From Carya illinoinensis (Eukaryota > Streptophyta > Magnoliopsida > Fagales > Juglandaceae), in assembly GCF_018687715.1 (NCBI RefSeq), contig NC_056762.1:25038864-25102863 (forward strand): a DNA stretch of 64,000 nucleotides. Direction: 5' to 3'. How positions within the stretch are numbered: position 1 is the first letter of the stretch; each line of letters begins with the position of its first letter. Below are positions 11,971 to 24,639 of the stretch, piece after piece. The translations under genes and the position numbers were made by a program. The notes beneath the pieces are model-generated. The model did not search any database. It worked only from the letters and a program-made list of their open reading frames with translations, and had not been told where the DNA came from.

Positions 11971-13258
11971 TGACCGGTGCAAAACTGCAAGTGCACAGTA
12001 TCGTAGTTTTATAGTAAAGTAATAAGAAGAGTATCGTCCTCAGGGATTGGTACCTTACTCTTGCCAAATACCAAAATTATACTAATCTCAATTTTATCTA
12101 GAGGAATCGCTAAGGTTTTTGTACTTGCAATTAAAACTAGATCAACTCAAAGAGAAATAAGCAAAGAAAATAAAACTGACTTTCAAAGATCAAATTCAAT
12201 AGGGAAGAAAACTTCTAGGAAATCGATTTCACCTAATTCTTCACTATGTTTTTCTCATCCAGCTAATTTAACTTAAACCTCTTTTGTCTATTAGCAAATC
12301 TCTAATTCATCCAAAAGCCTCTTTCGATAGTCAATTGGAATTGACTCTTGGTTATCAATTCACACAAGAATATGCAAATTCAATAATCAATAACGCAATG
12401 AGATCAATGATTTAATGACTACATAGGTTCATACAAGTCTTTCGATCTCTATACTTACCTATGCTGAAATATCCAAGATCTACCCTATGATTCCCTCTTT
12501 CGATAGCAAATCACAAGATTACTTATCATCTAATCAATGGCCAGTTAATTAGAAGCAATAAATTCAAGATAAATCAGATAAACAAAGAGAGAATTGCATT
12601 AAATTAGCATAGACAATCAAGCATAGTTCGGAAATAGGTTACATCGGTTTCCTAGAATGAAGAAAATTTAGCTCATGCTAGAAATGGAATTCAACATAAA
12701 CGAATTCACCATAATTGTTCTGAGAAGATGGGAAGAAGAAAATAAACACTGAAAAATCCTCCTTGCAGCCTCAACTCGTCGTCAAAAGCTCAGGGGAACG
12801 ATTCAACGCTTTTCTCTCGTCCGTGCTCGTGTATGATTCCAACGTACGTGCAATAATTGGAATCCCGTCTCCAAAACAAATGAATTGAATCCTTCTAGCT
12901 GTGTTTTTCTGTCCCAAAGAGTGTTCTCCAGTCAAAAACTCGCGGCTCTAGAGTGAAAAATGGCTTTTATATGGTCCCACGGTGGAAAATCTAAAATCTG
13001 TCAAAATATGATGTTCGCTCGAGCGGGGTGTCGAGCGCACGTCGAGCGTTCGACTCTACCTGATTTCGCTCGAGCGCACATCGAGCGTTCGACTCTGCCT
13101 GATTTCGCTCGAGCGATCTTCGTTTTTCAGCAACCCGCTCGAGCTCCCTGTCGAGCGGCAGTCGAGCGTTTGAATCTGCCTGAATTCGCTCGAGCGGCCA
13201 AAAGCCTCCGCTCGAGCGAACTTGTAAAATCTGCAATATGAAATTTTGCAAATCATCA
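11971..13258 (-). repeat. 3' LTR of the Athila-type element (1288 bp)
   Basis: On the minus strand it begins TGATGATTTGC at 13258 and ends GCACCGGTCA at 11971. A TATA element (TATAAAAG, minus, about 12964-12971) marks the promoter. It is 33 bp shorter than the 5' LTR, entirely through two indels of 12 and 21 bp in the CTCGAGCG array. Confidence 0.95.
13014..13220. repeat. CGCTCGAGCG palindrome array in 3' LTR
   Basis: The palindrome CGCTCGAGCG (core XhoI site CTCGAG) and half-units TCGAGCG recur many times within about 200 bp at the start of U3, interspersed with a TTCGACTCTGCCTGATTTCG-like spacer. The segment is far richer in CpG than its AT-rich surroundings. Homologous arrays sit in the 5' LTR (about 21446-21683) and the solo LTR (about 25121-25315) with different numbers of units. 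Confidence 0.9.
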
Positions 13259-13276
13259 AATACCCCCAAACTTACA
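13259..13276 (-). promoter_or_regulatory. polypurine tract of the Athila-type element
   Basis: The minus strand reads GTAAGTTTGGGGGTATT directly before the 3' LTR start TGATGA, the position of the plus-strand primer. Confidence 0.8.
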
Positions 13277-14909
13277 ACTTTGTTTGTCCTCAAACAAAAA
13301 GAAAAACAAATGATAGTTTAGGCAATATCAACTCGACCCCAAAGAGAAGTATCATCACTCACCAAGCTTTTATGAATTTAGATTTCATCTCTAGTATCTT
13401 ACTCTTTTAACATCAAAGATAGCAAGAAAATCAATCAAAAATTTTTGCAATTTGTTAAGTAAGAGTTAGGCGTTTACTTCAACCTAAAGCTAAGACCTTG
13501 AGTGTGTGTGTGACATAGTCAATTTAACCTCAAACCACCTGCAAACTCAGATAAAAGTAGAACAACCAAAATCAGAAGAATTCTCTTAAAACTTAACCCC
13601 ATAAGTCCAATTTTCAGAAATCCTCTCCACTAATGTAGTCAACACCAAAATCAAAAATCAAAAGGTCTTTATTAAGGTTGTAATGATAGGCCACAGGGTG
13701 AGGGTTAAGAAAGAACTGGATATGAGAAATTAAATCAAACTGGGAAAATACTTAGTGAAAAGAACATTAAAAGAGAAACTCACATGATTCAAATCATAGC
13801 TCTTTCTTGGCAATATGCTCATACTTGTGGCATTATTATTGCTGTAATCACTGATGTAATACCAACACTTCCCTTAACAAAATTTGAGGTAATTCACTTT
13901 CCGCTTGGCGACTTCTTTTTCTTTTCTTTTCTTTTTTATTTTTTTATTTTTTTATTTTAATCACTTCCTTTCTTCTTCTTCTTTTTCTTTGATCAAACAG
14001 AGCAAACATAATACGTTTCATCATGAAACCAATTTTCTCTTTTAAATGTAACTCTCCACCAAAGTATTTTCTCAAACTATCAACGGTAGATTCATTGTTT
14101 TTCAGGCTTAGAGCGGGCATGGTTTATGTAGTTTAAAGAATCAATAAAGGCTCATGAAGGCTCAAGGGGGTTGACTATGGAAACACACCATGTAATGATG
14201 GCATGACATTTAGGACAGCTGGGAAAGCTTTTTGGTTATGCCAAAGAAATGCCTAGATCATTTCTCTGATATTTGGTCTCAACTAGGATTTCGCCTCAAG
14301 AACCCATCAACGGATTCTAGAGCAAAGCAAAATCGAACCTCCCTCTTTCAATTAATTCAACTTCTTCTCTTCATAAGCAAAATGGAATAAGAGAAAAACG
14401 ACTATGTACTCAATTGTGTTCAAGGTCAAAGATTTAAACCAAAGTACCCACAAAACTTCACTTGACATAAAAGAAATTTTTGAAAATTTTTCTCAAAACC
14501 ATCTTCAATCACAAATTTTAGAGTCATAGAGAATTCAATCTTACTCCCATGCATGCTTGGTAAGAGACTCAAACAACCCATCAACAACCCAAGACTTAGA
14601 AAACAAGAGGATCAAATGATTATAGGAGTTTACACCCCCAAACTTAAACTAAACAATGTCCTCATTGTGATGCAAAAGTAAAAAGGATTGAAGAAATAAA
14701 GGAACTTCCCTGGTTTCATGGTGAACCTTCGGAGGTTTTAAAATTTTCCAGCTCTTTATTCTTGCTAAATAAACCTGCATCAAAAACCAATTTATTAAAA
14801 CTTAAATAAATAAAGATAATAAAATAAATGAAAGAAATAAAGATAGATCTATGGGTTGCCTCCCATAAGCGCTTGTTTTAAAGTCTACAGCCAGACTTTT
14901 CAATGATCA
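13277..14909 (-). other. 3' noncoding region of the Athila-type element
   Basis: About 1.63 kb between the pol stop and the polypurine tract without an env-like or other coding frame. A CT/T-rich stretch lies at about 13915-13995. The internal polypurine-like motif is listed separately. Confidence 0.7.
14631..14663 (-). promoter_or_regulatory. internal polypurine-tract-like motif
   Basis: The minus strand reads GAGGACATTGTTTAGTTTAA then GTTTGGGGGTGTA. It begins 247 nt after the pol stop and matches in sequence and distance the motif at 792-830 of the other Athila-type element. Confidence 0.55.
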
Positions 14910-17900
14910 TCAATTAGGATCTCCAAGAGGAATAAATGCATAGTTCCTCTCCATTTGCTCTCCATAGTAGTGCTTCAATCTCTGACCATTAACTCTGAAA
15001 ATATTTCCAGTCTTGTCCTTCAAATCTACTGCTCCAAAAGAGGAAACTTCATGAATTGTATAAGGACCCGTCCATCTTGATTTCAACTTTCCCGGAAAGA
15101 GTTTGAGTCGTGAATTGAAGAGTAAAACTTGTTGTCCTGGAGCAAACTCTCACCTAAGAATCTGTTTGTCATGCCACTTCTTCGTCCTTTCTTTATAGAT
15201 CTTTGCATTTTCATATGCATCATTCCGGAACTCTTCCATCTCATTCAATTGAAGAAGTCGCTTTTCACCTGCTGCCTTCAAATCAAAGTTAAACTTTTTC
15301 ACAGCCCAATAAGCTCTATGCTCCAACTCTACAGGAAGATGACATGCCTTTCCAAACACTAATCGGTATGGAGACATCCCGATAGGTGTTTTAAAGGCTG
15401 TACGGTATGCCCACAAAGCATCATCAAGCTTCTTCGCCCAATCCTTTCTATTGATTTTGACTGTCTTCTCAAGGATGTTCTTGATCTCTCTATTTGAAAT
15501 TTCAGCTTGACCATTAGTTTGAGGATGGTAAGCAAGTGCTATCTTGTGCTTCACACCATATTTAGATAGAAGATTCTCAAATAACTTGTTGCAAAAGTGA
15601 GTCCCTTCATCACTAATAATAGCTCGTGGAGTGCCAAATCTTGTGAATATGTTCTTGTGCAGAAATTTGAGCACTACCTTTGCATCATTTGTTGTTGTAG
15701 CAATTGCTTCCACCCATTTTGACACATAGTCAACTGCTAGCAAGATATAAGCAAAACCAAAAGAATGAGGAAAAGGCCCCATAAAATCTATTCCCCAAAC
15801 ATCAAACAACTCAACTTCTAAGATACCTTTCAATGGTAACTCATGACGCCTTGAAATATTTTCCATACGTTGGCACCGGTCACAAGTTTTCACCAAAGTG
15901 TAACTATCACGAAAAATGGAAGGCCAAAAGAACCCACTTTGAAGTACCTTAGCTGCTGTACGGGTGGCTCCAAAGTGTCCTCCATATGATGAGGAATGAC
16001 AATGATGGAGGATGTCTTGCATCTCTTCTTCCGGCACACATCTTCTAATGATTTGATCAGGGCATCTTTTGAACAACAAAGGCTCATCCCAAAGATAGTG
16101 ATTAACATCATGCAAAAATTTCTTACGTTAATGGTAAGTAAGATCAGGTGGTAAAACTTTACAAGCTAGATAATTAACAATATCAGCATACCACGGAAGC
16201 TTGATCTCACATGCAAACAACTGCTCATCAGGGAATGCCTCTTGGACCACTGAATCTAGTCTTTCTTCCTCTTGCTCTAACCGAGAGAGATGGTCAGCCA
16301 CTAAATTTTCACTTCCCTTCTTGTCTCGAATCTCCAAATCAAATTCTTGAAGAAGGAGGATCCAACGAATTAGTCTAGGCTTAGCATCCTTCTTGCCAAA
16401 CAAATAGCGAAGTGCTGCATGATCAGTGAACACTATCACTTTTGTACCAATGAGGTAGGACCGAAATTTGTCACAAGCAAACACCACAGCAAGCATCTCC
16501 TTCTCAGTTGTTGTATAATTTAACTGAGCTTCATTCAATGTCCGGCTTGCATAATAGATGGCTCTAAACAGCTTGTCTCGCCTTTGCCCCAACACTGCTC
16601 CAATTGCAAAGTCACTTGCATCGCACATAACTTCAAAAGGTTGACTCCAATCAGGCACAATCACAATTGGTGCTGAAATTAGCTTCTCCTTGAGTGCATT
16701 AAAGGCCTGCAAACAAACAGCATCAAAGTCAAATGCAGAATTTTTCTCAAGAAGATTACATAAAGGTTTAGAGAGTTTAGAAAAATCCTTGATAAATCTT
16801 CTATAAAATCCCGCATGTCCCAGAAAACTTCTGATTCCCTTCACATTCTTTGGAGGTGGTAGTTTCTCTATGGTTGCAATTTTGGCTCGATCCACCTCAA
16901 TTCCTTTGGATGACACTCTATGGCCCAGCACGATCCCTTCTTGAACCATGAAATGACACTTCTCCCAGTTTAGGACTAGATTTTTATCTTCACATCTCTG
17001 CAAAACAAGAGCTAAGTTATGCAAACAATGATCAAAAGATGTACCAAAAACTGAAAAGTCATCCATGAATACTTCCATTATATCTTCCACCATGTTAGAA
17101 AATATAGCCATCATGCAACGTTGAAATGTTGCAGGGGCGTTGCACAATCCAAAGGGCATCCTCCTAAAAGCAAACGTCCCATAGGGGCATGTGAATGTAG
17201 TCTTCTCTTGATCTTCAGGAGCTATAGCAATCTGATTATACCCTGAATAACCATCCAAAAAACAATAGTAGGAGTACCCAGCCAATCGATCCAACATCTG
17301 ATCAATGAATGGAAGTGGAAAATGATCCTTCCTTGTTGCTTTATTCAACTTGCGGTAATCCATGCATACACGCCATCCCGTGACCGTTCTTGTAGGAATG
17401 AACTCATTATTTTCATTTTTCACTACCGCCATTCCACCCTTCTTTGGTACAACTTGCACTGGACTTACCCATGAACTATCTGAAATAGCATATATAATTC
17501 CAGCATTAAGGAGTTTCAAAATTTCAGCTCTCACTACTTCCTTCATTGCTGGATTTAATCTTCTTTGGTGCTTAATTGTTGGCTTGTAAAGCTCCTCCAT
17601 TAAAATCTTGTGCATGCATATGGAGGGACTTATTCCTTTTATGTCAGAAATAGTCCATCCCAAGGCTGTTCTATGCTCCCTCAATACACGCAGCAACTTT
17701 TCCTCTTCTTCGGGTGTGAGTGATGTAGCAACAATCACTGGAAAGGTATCACTATCACCCAAGAATGCATAGCGAAGATGCTCAGGTAATTGCTTCAACT
17801 CCGGAGTATTTTTCTGCATCTTTTCTTTATCATTTTCAGATTCACTCTTTGGTACCACCGGCTCTAGCTTCCCCACTTCATTACTAAGTGATGTAACCTG

Positions 17901-20273
17901 CTGCAATGCTCCCAAAGCAAAAACATAGTGGAGAAATTCTTCACTAACAAAAGGCAAGTCAGATTCACAAACAGTAGAATTATTAAAATCAAAAGCATGA
18001 GATGAAGAGGTGATACAGTGTTCTAGGTGGTCGGATGGCATATCTTCTTGAAAGGCCTCTTCTACACATTGCTTAATGACATTTACCCGAAAGCAAGTAC
18101 TTGGATCTTCTAGAAATTTCATGGTTTGGTAGATGTTGAACATAACCTCTTCCTTGTTTACTCTCAATGTCAATTTACCCTTTTGAACATCAATCAAAGC
18201 TCTACCCGTGGCCAAGAATGGTCGACCAAGAATTAGTGGGACATCTTCATCTTCCTCCATATCTAACACCACAAAATCAGCAGGGAAAATGAATTTATCC
18301 ACCTTTACCAATACATCTTCTATGATCCCACGTGGATACTTGATAGATCGATCTGCTAGTTGCAAGGAAATTGTTGTATGCTTCATCTCTCCAAGTCCTA
18401 ATTTCTTGCAAACAGAAAATGGCATAAGATTAATGCTAGCACCAAGATCACATAAGACTCTATCAAAAAATGAATCTCCAATAGTGCAAGGCAAAGTGAA
18501 ACTCCCCGGATCTTTCAATTTTTGAGGTAATTTCTTTCGAAGAATGGCACTGCATTCTTCAGAAAGCTTCACTATTTCAAACTCCTCCAACCTTCTCTTC
18601 TTGGAAATGATGTCTTTCAGGAATTTGACATAGTTTGGCATTTGTTCCAAGGCATCTGCAAAAGGAATATTAATGTGAATTTTCTTAAAAATATCCAAAA
18701 ACTTAGAAAATTGCTTATCTAGTTTTTGCTTTTGAAAACGCTGAGGGTAAGGAAGTGAAGGAGCAAGAATAGGAGGATTGTTAGGAAATGAAATTGTGGG
18801 AGGCAAGTCGGTCTCCTCTAGTGTATCATTGACAATCTCCTCTTCTTCTACTTGATCTTTGCTTTGGCCATTGTTTGCAGCGGTAGGAGTGGACTTGCTC
18901 TCCTTTAATGGTGCCCTCTCAATTTCTTTTCCACTCCTAAGTGTGATGACCTTGCATTGTTCCTTTGGATTCACTTTAGTGTTGCTTGGAAAAGCTCCTC
19001 TTTGTTGGGCATTGATGGTAGTGGCTAGTTGCCCAATTTGCACTTCAAGATTCTTCATAGTGGCTCCCATATTACTACAATGAGTCTCAATGTTGTCCAA
19101 CCTTGAATCAGTCTTCTTAAACCTTGCATTGGTCTCCTGAACAAAGGAAACCATGGCATCCTCAAGTGACATCTTCTTCTCGCTTGGTTGGCTATCAAAT
19201 CCTGGAGGATGTTGAGGTTGCAACACATTCTTTGTATTTCCATATGAAAGATTCTCATGATTTCTAAGCCCTGGATGATAGTAATTTGGCATAGGATTAC
19301 CACGATAATTGTAGTTCCGATTGTTGACATATTGAACTTGTTCTTGACTCGCCTCATTGCTTGGAACTATCATACTTGTGGATGCTACATATTCTGTACT
19401 TTGTGGTATCCTTTGTGTTGTCAAGGCTGAAATCTGATGAGATAGAGTAGCTACTTGAGCGGAAAGAGCTGCTATCGGCTCCAAGTCATGAATTTCAGCA
19501 ACCTTCTTAGCCAAAGTCCTCTCAGTTGACCATTGATAGTTGTTTGAGGCTATTTCTTCCAAAAGTGCAGTAGCACCTTCAGCTGTCTTCGACATCAAAG
19601 TTCCACCAGAAGCAGCATCAACTATAGTTCGAGTTTGCCCATTTAACCCATTATAGAACATCTGAACTTGCAACCAATCTGGCAATCCATGTTGTGGGCA
19701 ACGTCGAACCAAGTCTTTATACCTCTCCCAAGCTTCATAAAGTGACTCAAAATCATTTTGCTTGAACTGGCCAATCTCACTCCTGAGTTGGGCTGTTTTT
19801 GCAGGAGGGAAAAATTTAGCAAGAAACCTCTCAGCCATGTCCTGCCAACTAACGATGCTTCCCGGTTGTAGAGATTGTAACCAACCTCTAGCCCTGTCCC
19901 TCAAAGAGAAAGGAAACAATCTCAGTCTAATGGTGTCTTCAGTAACACCATTGATCTTCACAGTGTCGCAAATCTCCAAGAACATTGCCAAGTGAATATT
20001 GGGATCATCAAGTGGCGATCTACTGAATTGAGCCTGCTGCACCATGCTAATCAAAGCTGGTTTGAGCTCAAAGTTGTTGGCATTGATTGGCTGGCGCATT
20101 ATGCTCAAGTAATTTCCATTCACAACTGGTCTTACATAGTCCTTCAAGGTGCGTGGTAGTACCTCACGATCTTCTTCAGCCATGGCTAGGATCTTATTTC
20201 TTCTTAGTGATCTGAGAGTTCTTTCAATATCCGGATCAACAGGAATAATATCACGAGATCTAGTACGGCGCAT
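14910..20273 (-). pseudogene. Athila-type gag-pol polyprotein, two in-frame stops
   Basis: From the ATG at 20273 to a TGA at 14910-14912 one frame spans 1787 codons plus stop. Gag occupies roughly residues 1-450 (core LRLFPFSLRDRARGWL near 120-135). The protease site is DLGAS near residue 608. Reverse transcriptase carries FMDDF near 1068; RNase H begins with CDAS near 1216. The integrase zinc finger (HH...CDRC) and D,D,E core ([25 protein letters not shown]) follow, then the C-terminal RWTGPYTIHEVSSFGAVDL. Two codons are nonsense: TAA at 16128-16130 between RNase H and integrase, and TGA at 15150-15152 in the integrase C-terminus (CGA to TGA fits CpG decay). No frameshift is seen. Without the stops the frame would be complete for this family. 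Confidence 0.95.
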
Positions 20274-20377
20274 CCAATGTCAAAAATACACCTGTAGAAC
20301 AAATTAAAACAAAATTCTAAATTAAAACCAAGATTACTTTGTATCGATATTGACAAAAAGAATAAGAATAAACCAAT

Positions 20378-20394
20378 CACTGGCAACGGTGCCA
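20378..20394 (-). promoter_or_regulatory. primer binding site, tRNA-Asp type
   Basis: The minus strand reads TGGCACCGTTGCCAGTG, six bases after the 5' LTR end. It closely resembles the tRNA-Asp 3'-end complement (TGGCGCCGTTGCC) used by many Athila/Tat elements. Confidence 0.8.
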
Positions 20395-20400
20395 AAAACT

Positions 20401-21721
20401 TGACCGGTGCAAAACTGCAAGTGCACAGTATCGTAGTTTTATAGTAAAGTAATAAGAAGAGTATCGTCCTCAGGGATTGGTACCTTACTCTTGCCAAATA
20501 CCAAAATTATACTAATCTCAATTTTATCTAGAGGAATCGCTAAGGTTTTTGTACTTGCAATTAAAACTAGATCAACTCAAAGAGAAATAAGCAAAGAAAA
20601 TAAAACTGACTTTCAAAGATCAAATTCAATAGGGAAGAAAACTTCTAGGAAATCGATTTCACCTAATTCTTCACTATGTTTTTCTCATCCAACTAATTTA
20701 ACTTAAACCTCTTTTGTCTATTAGCAAATCTCTAATTCATCCAAAAGCCTCTTTCGATAGTCAATTGGAATTGACTCTTGGTTATCAATTCACACAAGAA
20801 TATGCAAATTCAATAATCAATAACGCAATGAGATCAATGATTTAATGACTACATAGGTTCATACAAGTCTTTCGATCTCTATACTTACCTATGCTGAAAT
20901 ATCCAAGATCTACCCTATGATTCCCTCTTTCGATAGCAAATCACAAGATTACTTATTATCTAATCAATGGCCAGTTAATTAGAAGCAATAAATTCAAGAT
21001 AAATCAGATAAACAAAGAGAGAATTGCATTAAATTAGCATAGACAATCAAGCATAGTTCGGAAATAGGTTACATCGGTTTCCTAGAATGAAGAAAATTTA
21101 GCTCATGCTAGAAATGGAATTCAACATAAACGAATTCACCATAATTGTTCTGAGAAGATGGGAAGAAGAAAATAAACACTGAAAAATCCTCCTTGCAGCC
21201 TCAACTAGTCGTCAAAAGCTCAGGGGAACGATTCAACGCTTTTCTCTCGTCCGTGCTCATGTATGATTCCAACGTACGTGCAATAATTGGAATCCCGTCT
21301 CCAAAACAAATGAATTGAATCCTTCTAGCTGTGTTTTTCTGTCCCAAAGAGTGTTCTCCAGTCAAAAACTCGCGGCTCTAGAGTGAAAAATGGCTTTTAT
21401 ATGGTCCCACGGCGGAAAACCTAAAATCTGTCAAAATACGATGTTCGCTCGAGCGGGGTGTCGAGCGCGCATCGAGCGTTCGACTCTACCTGATTTCGCT
21501 CGAGCATCCTATCGAGCACACATCGAGCGTTCGACTCTGCCTGATTTCGCTCGAGCGGCCAATGTCTCTGCTCGAGCGATCTTCGTTTTTTAGCAACCCA
21601 CTCGAGCTCCCTGTCGAGCGGCAGTCGAGCGTTTGAATCTGCCTGAATTCGCTCGAGCGGCCAAAAGCCTTCGCTCGAGCGAACTTGTAAAATCTGCAAT
21701 ATGAAATTTTGCAAGTCATCA
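20401..21721 (-). repeat. 5' LTR of the Athila-type element (1321 bp)
   Basis: Direct repeat of 11971-13258 with the same ends. It has a TATA element (minus, about 21394-21401) and the longer version of the CTCGAGCG array at about 21446-21683. Scattered point differences from the 3' LTR occur, for example at 20693, 20956 and 21207. Confidence 0.95.
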
Positions 21722-21726
21722 CAGAG

Positions 21727-24639
21727 TATAAATGAATGGATACCACATGTATGGCAAACATCTTCTGTAGAGGAATCATTTTAAATGCACAAGAATGGTC
21801 TAAATATACCACTTAAACCACACTGGGTATCTCGATGATGGTATATTTAATAGTGAGTACAGGTCTGTTTGCTTTCCAAGTGCAAAGAGAGGTGGCCATT
21901 GTGTATATCACTAATGAACAAAGGGGAAATACTATACTGATGGCCATATATACTCAAAGTTAGTAAAACTTACAATTTCTCACATATATACTCTAAAATT
22001 TAATCTTTAACTTGAAAAATAAAGAGTGACACTGAAGTTTAAACTTTCCATACACAATATGTACTTTGGGGGGAATTGATCTCAGTCATGTAATACCATT
22101 TTTATTGATGCATGAAGCAAAAATGATGACCTAAACATTTCTATAAGTAAGAGAGATGCAGCCAATCAATGGGAATACATAAATTCTAACTCTGTTTCTC
22201 TAGTATTAAAGAAAAGATACATTCATGGATAAGGCTTTGATATGGAAAGTTTTATATATGGAAAGTCCAAGTATTAAAGCAATGGTGGTAAACTTTTCAT
22301 ATTTTACATGATATATGGAAGGTTTGATGCCTATGCTATTTAGGAATAAAGTCCAAGTTTGTTGTAAGACAATGTTGGAAATTATTTACCACCATTGTCA
22401 AAGCAGAAGCCAAGTATAAGGTAGAGTGGAATATATAAATGTGGAAATGTAAAAGCTTAGATCAAATAAAGAATTGGAAGTGTGTAACATTTGCATGAAA
22501 AGTTAAGTTTGAACAAATGGAAATTTTAGAATATTCTGCACTAATAAAGGGCATGAAAGGGACATGTTAAAAAAAAAACATAAACCAATAACTTATAAAT
22601 AAGTGATTGCAAGTGATGCAAATAACTTATGAATAAATTACCTTCAATTCCTAAGTAGTGACCTTCAACTCTCACAAGTGTTGCTGTTATTCTTTCACAC
22701 ATGATGTTTTTGTAACCTCGACTCTCACAATAGATCACATGATGATAGTGCATCAGCAAGATATCACTTCAAAGTCAAACATCCCTTAAAATTTACTGGT
22801 GTCATTCGTCAATTGCCATGATCCATATCAATTTTGGGTGCAAATTTCTTTCCCAGGTAATCTTTTTGCTAGATGAAGGACTATTTATATACTCTATATA
22901 AAAAATGGGAAATGTTTTTCGCATACAGACTAATGTACCTTGTGTTTATGAATTTAATAAAAATCCAGTAAATATTATTAAGTAAAAAATACTAGTGTTT
23001 TATACTTTACACACAAAGAGATCAACAAAATTGACTCTTGTAACTGTAAACTGTGAAAAATATAATGTATGGAATGAGTAAACAAGCTTTCCCATTTCCA
23101 ATACTTCTCAACAGTTTGGATCCAAAGATATATGTTGGCCTGATTTCACCAATTTATCTGAAGGTGCATGTTATAGCAATTTTAATGTTTTATTATTATT
23201 ATTATATATATTATTATTATTGCATGTTGATTTTTATCATATACTTAACAAAAGAGATTCTTGTGATAAATATATTAATATACAATTCACAGTTGGCCTA
23301 GCCCTTAACAAGACCTCTAATGCTTGATGCATCACACAAAATGTGATTTATGACCACATGCTAAGGCATACATGGGAAAGTAACATTTGTAAGAGGTGGG
23401 ATTTTAAAGCCTGGAGAGTGGGTGAACTCGCACCAGTCTCTAACCTCAAAGTAACAGAAGCTTTACATAAGTTCTTCGTGGGTTCCAAAGGCTAGTCCAT
23501 ACAAGGTGCTCTGGGTTCCAGTAGGCTGAAGGAGTAAGCAAGGAGAAGTGGATTTTGAACTGAATACCAAACTCCCAAGTACGCACATGGTAGTTTCTGA
23601 TTTTTTGAAGTTTCACCACACAGTTCACCCATTTGGCTGAAGAACTAACCAACGATGACAAGAAAAAGGTACATTTTTTGTAACCATACAATCATATTCT
23701 TGCTTTCATGAAGCAAAGACACAATTTCTTGATAGTTTTTCTGTGTGATATAACAATGGCAAAAATCAGGGAATTTCCAAGAGGCATATAGTTTGCTATA
23801 TTTCTAAATGCTAACTCTAAAGACTAATTTTTCATCTGTGGTAGGAACTTTGACAGATATTGAGGTATAAAAATTGATACTGGGGTTTGCATATAAGGAT
23901 TATTTAGAAGAAAATAGTGAAAAATATTTGCTTAAAGTTGTCGTTGTTGGCCTAGAAGTACCTTCTATGTACTATATGCATGTTGTTAAGTGTAGTAAAC
24001 CCAAGGAGTAACAACATACCTGCTGGATGGTGTGTTGCAAACACCTCATTTTTAGTTTATATTTTTTTGTCAAAGTAAAGGGCTTTAGATCAGATATTAA
24101 TGTTTTCATATCCTTTAAATGTGATAAGTTCTCTGATTTTAAAAAGAGAGTAGAATGTGATAACTCCAGAGTTTTTGTTTTCACTTCCTTTGATGAAGAG
24201 GCCAGAATGTTAATGATATTATGATTATACAATGTCATCTCTGGGTTGAAAATAACTTGAAGTTTATGTGTTCACTTGCTTTCATGTGATAAGTGGGTAT
24301 TAATTGGGCACTAGTGATGAGAAGTTATATTTATGCCACGCAAGGCTAAGATGGCATGTCATTACCAATTATTCAGAATAGATGACATGATTTGTGTTAG
24401 GGCCAGGAAAATTTGTAAACATGTTGTTTTTTTGAAAAGGTGACTTGATGTGCACAAGAGCAAAGTGTCCCACCTGCATTTGTATTTTGTAACCTGAGAA
24501 AGTGATGTATATTTTCAGGCACATTCACACAGTGATGTTACTTACATAGTTATGGGGGTGGGGAATTAGAAGTAGATAGTAATTATGAAAAAACTAACAC
24601 AACTTGGTATAGTGTTGATAACTAGTCATATGTGGTTCT
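21727..24639. other. intergenic, no gene recognised
   Basis: AT-rich sequence between the Athila-type element and the PF03004 remnant. A (TAT)n/(ATT)n stretch is at about 23190-23222. Open frames here are short and show no family motif. By the nested model it belongs to the CACTA interior. Confidence 0.4.

Larger units (their letters stand above)
11971..21721 (-). mobile_element. complete Athila-type Ty3/gypsy retrotransposon (9751 bp)
   Basis: Two near-identical LTRs (11971-13258 and 20401-21721) flank, in minus-strand order, a primer binding site, a gag-protease-RT-RNase H-integrase frame, a 1.65-kb 3' noncoding region and a polypurine tract. CAGAG is duplicated exactly at both borders (11966-11970 and 21722-21726), which proves the borders. 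The LTRs differ by only about 1% substitutions plus repeat-unit indels, so insertion was fairly recent. Two nonsense codons break the polyprotein. No env-like frame is present. The gag and pol motifs place it in the Athila group; this is family knowledge plus sequence reading, not a tree. Confidence 0.95.

Noticed and set aside
13014..13220. Repeat-spacer look suggesting a CRISPR array
   Set aside because: Units are short palindromes with related, uneven spacers inside a plant LTR, and no cas gene is present.
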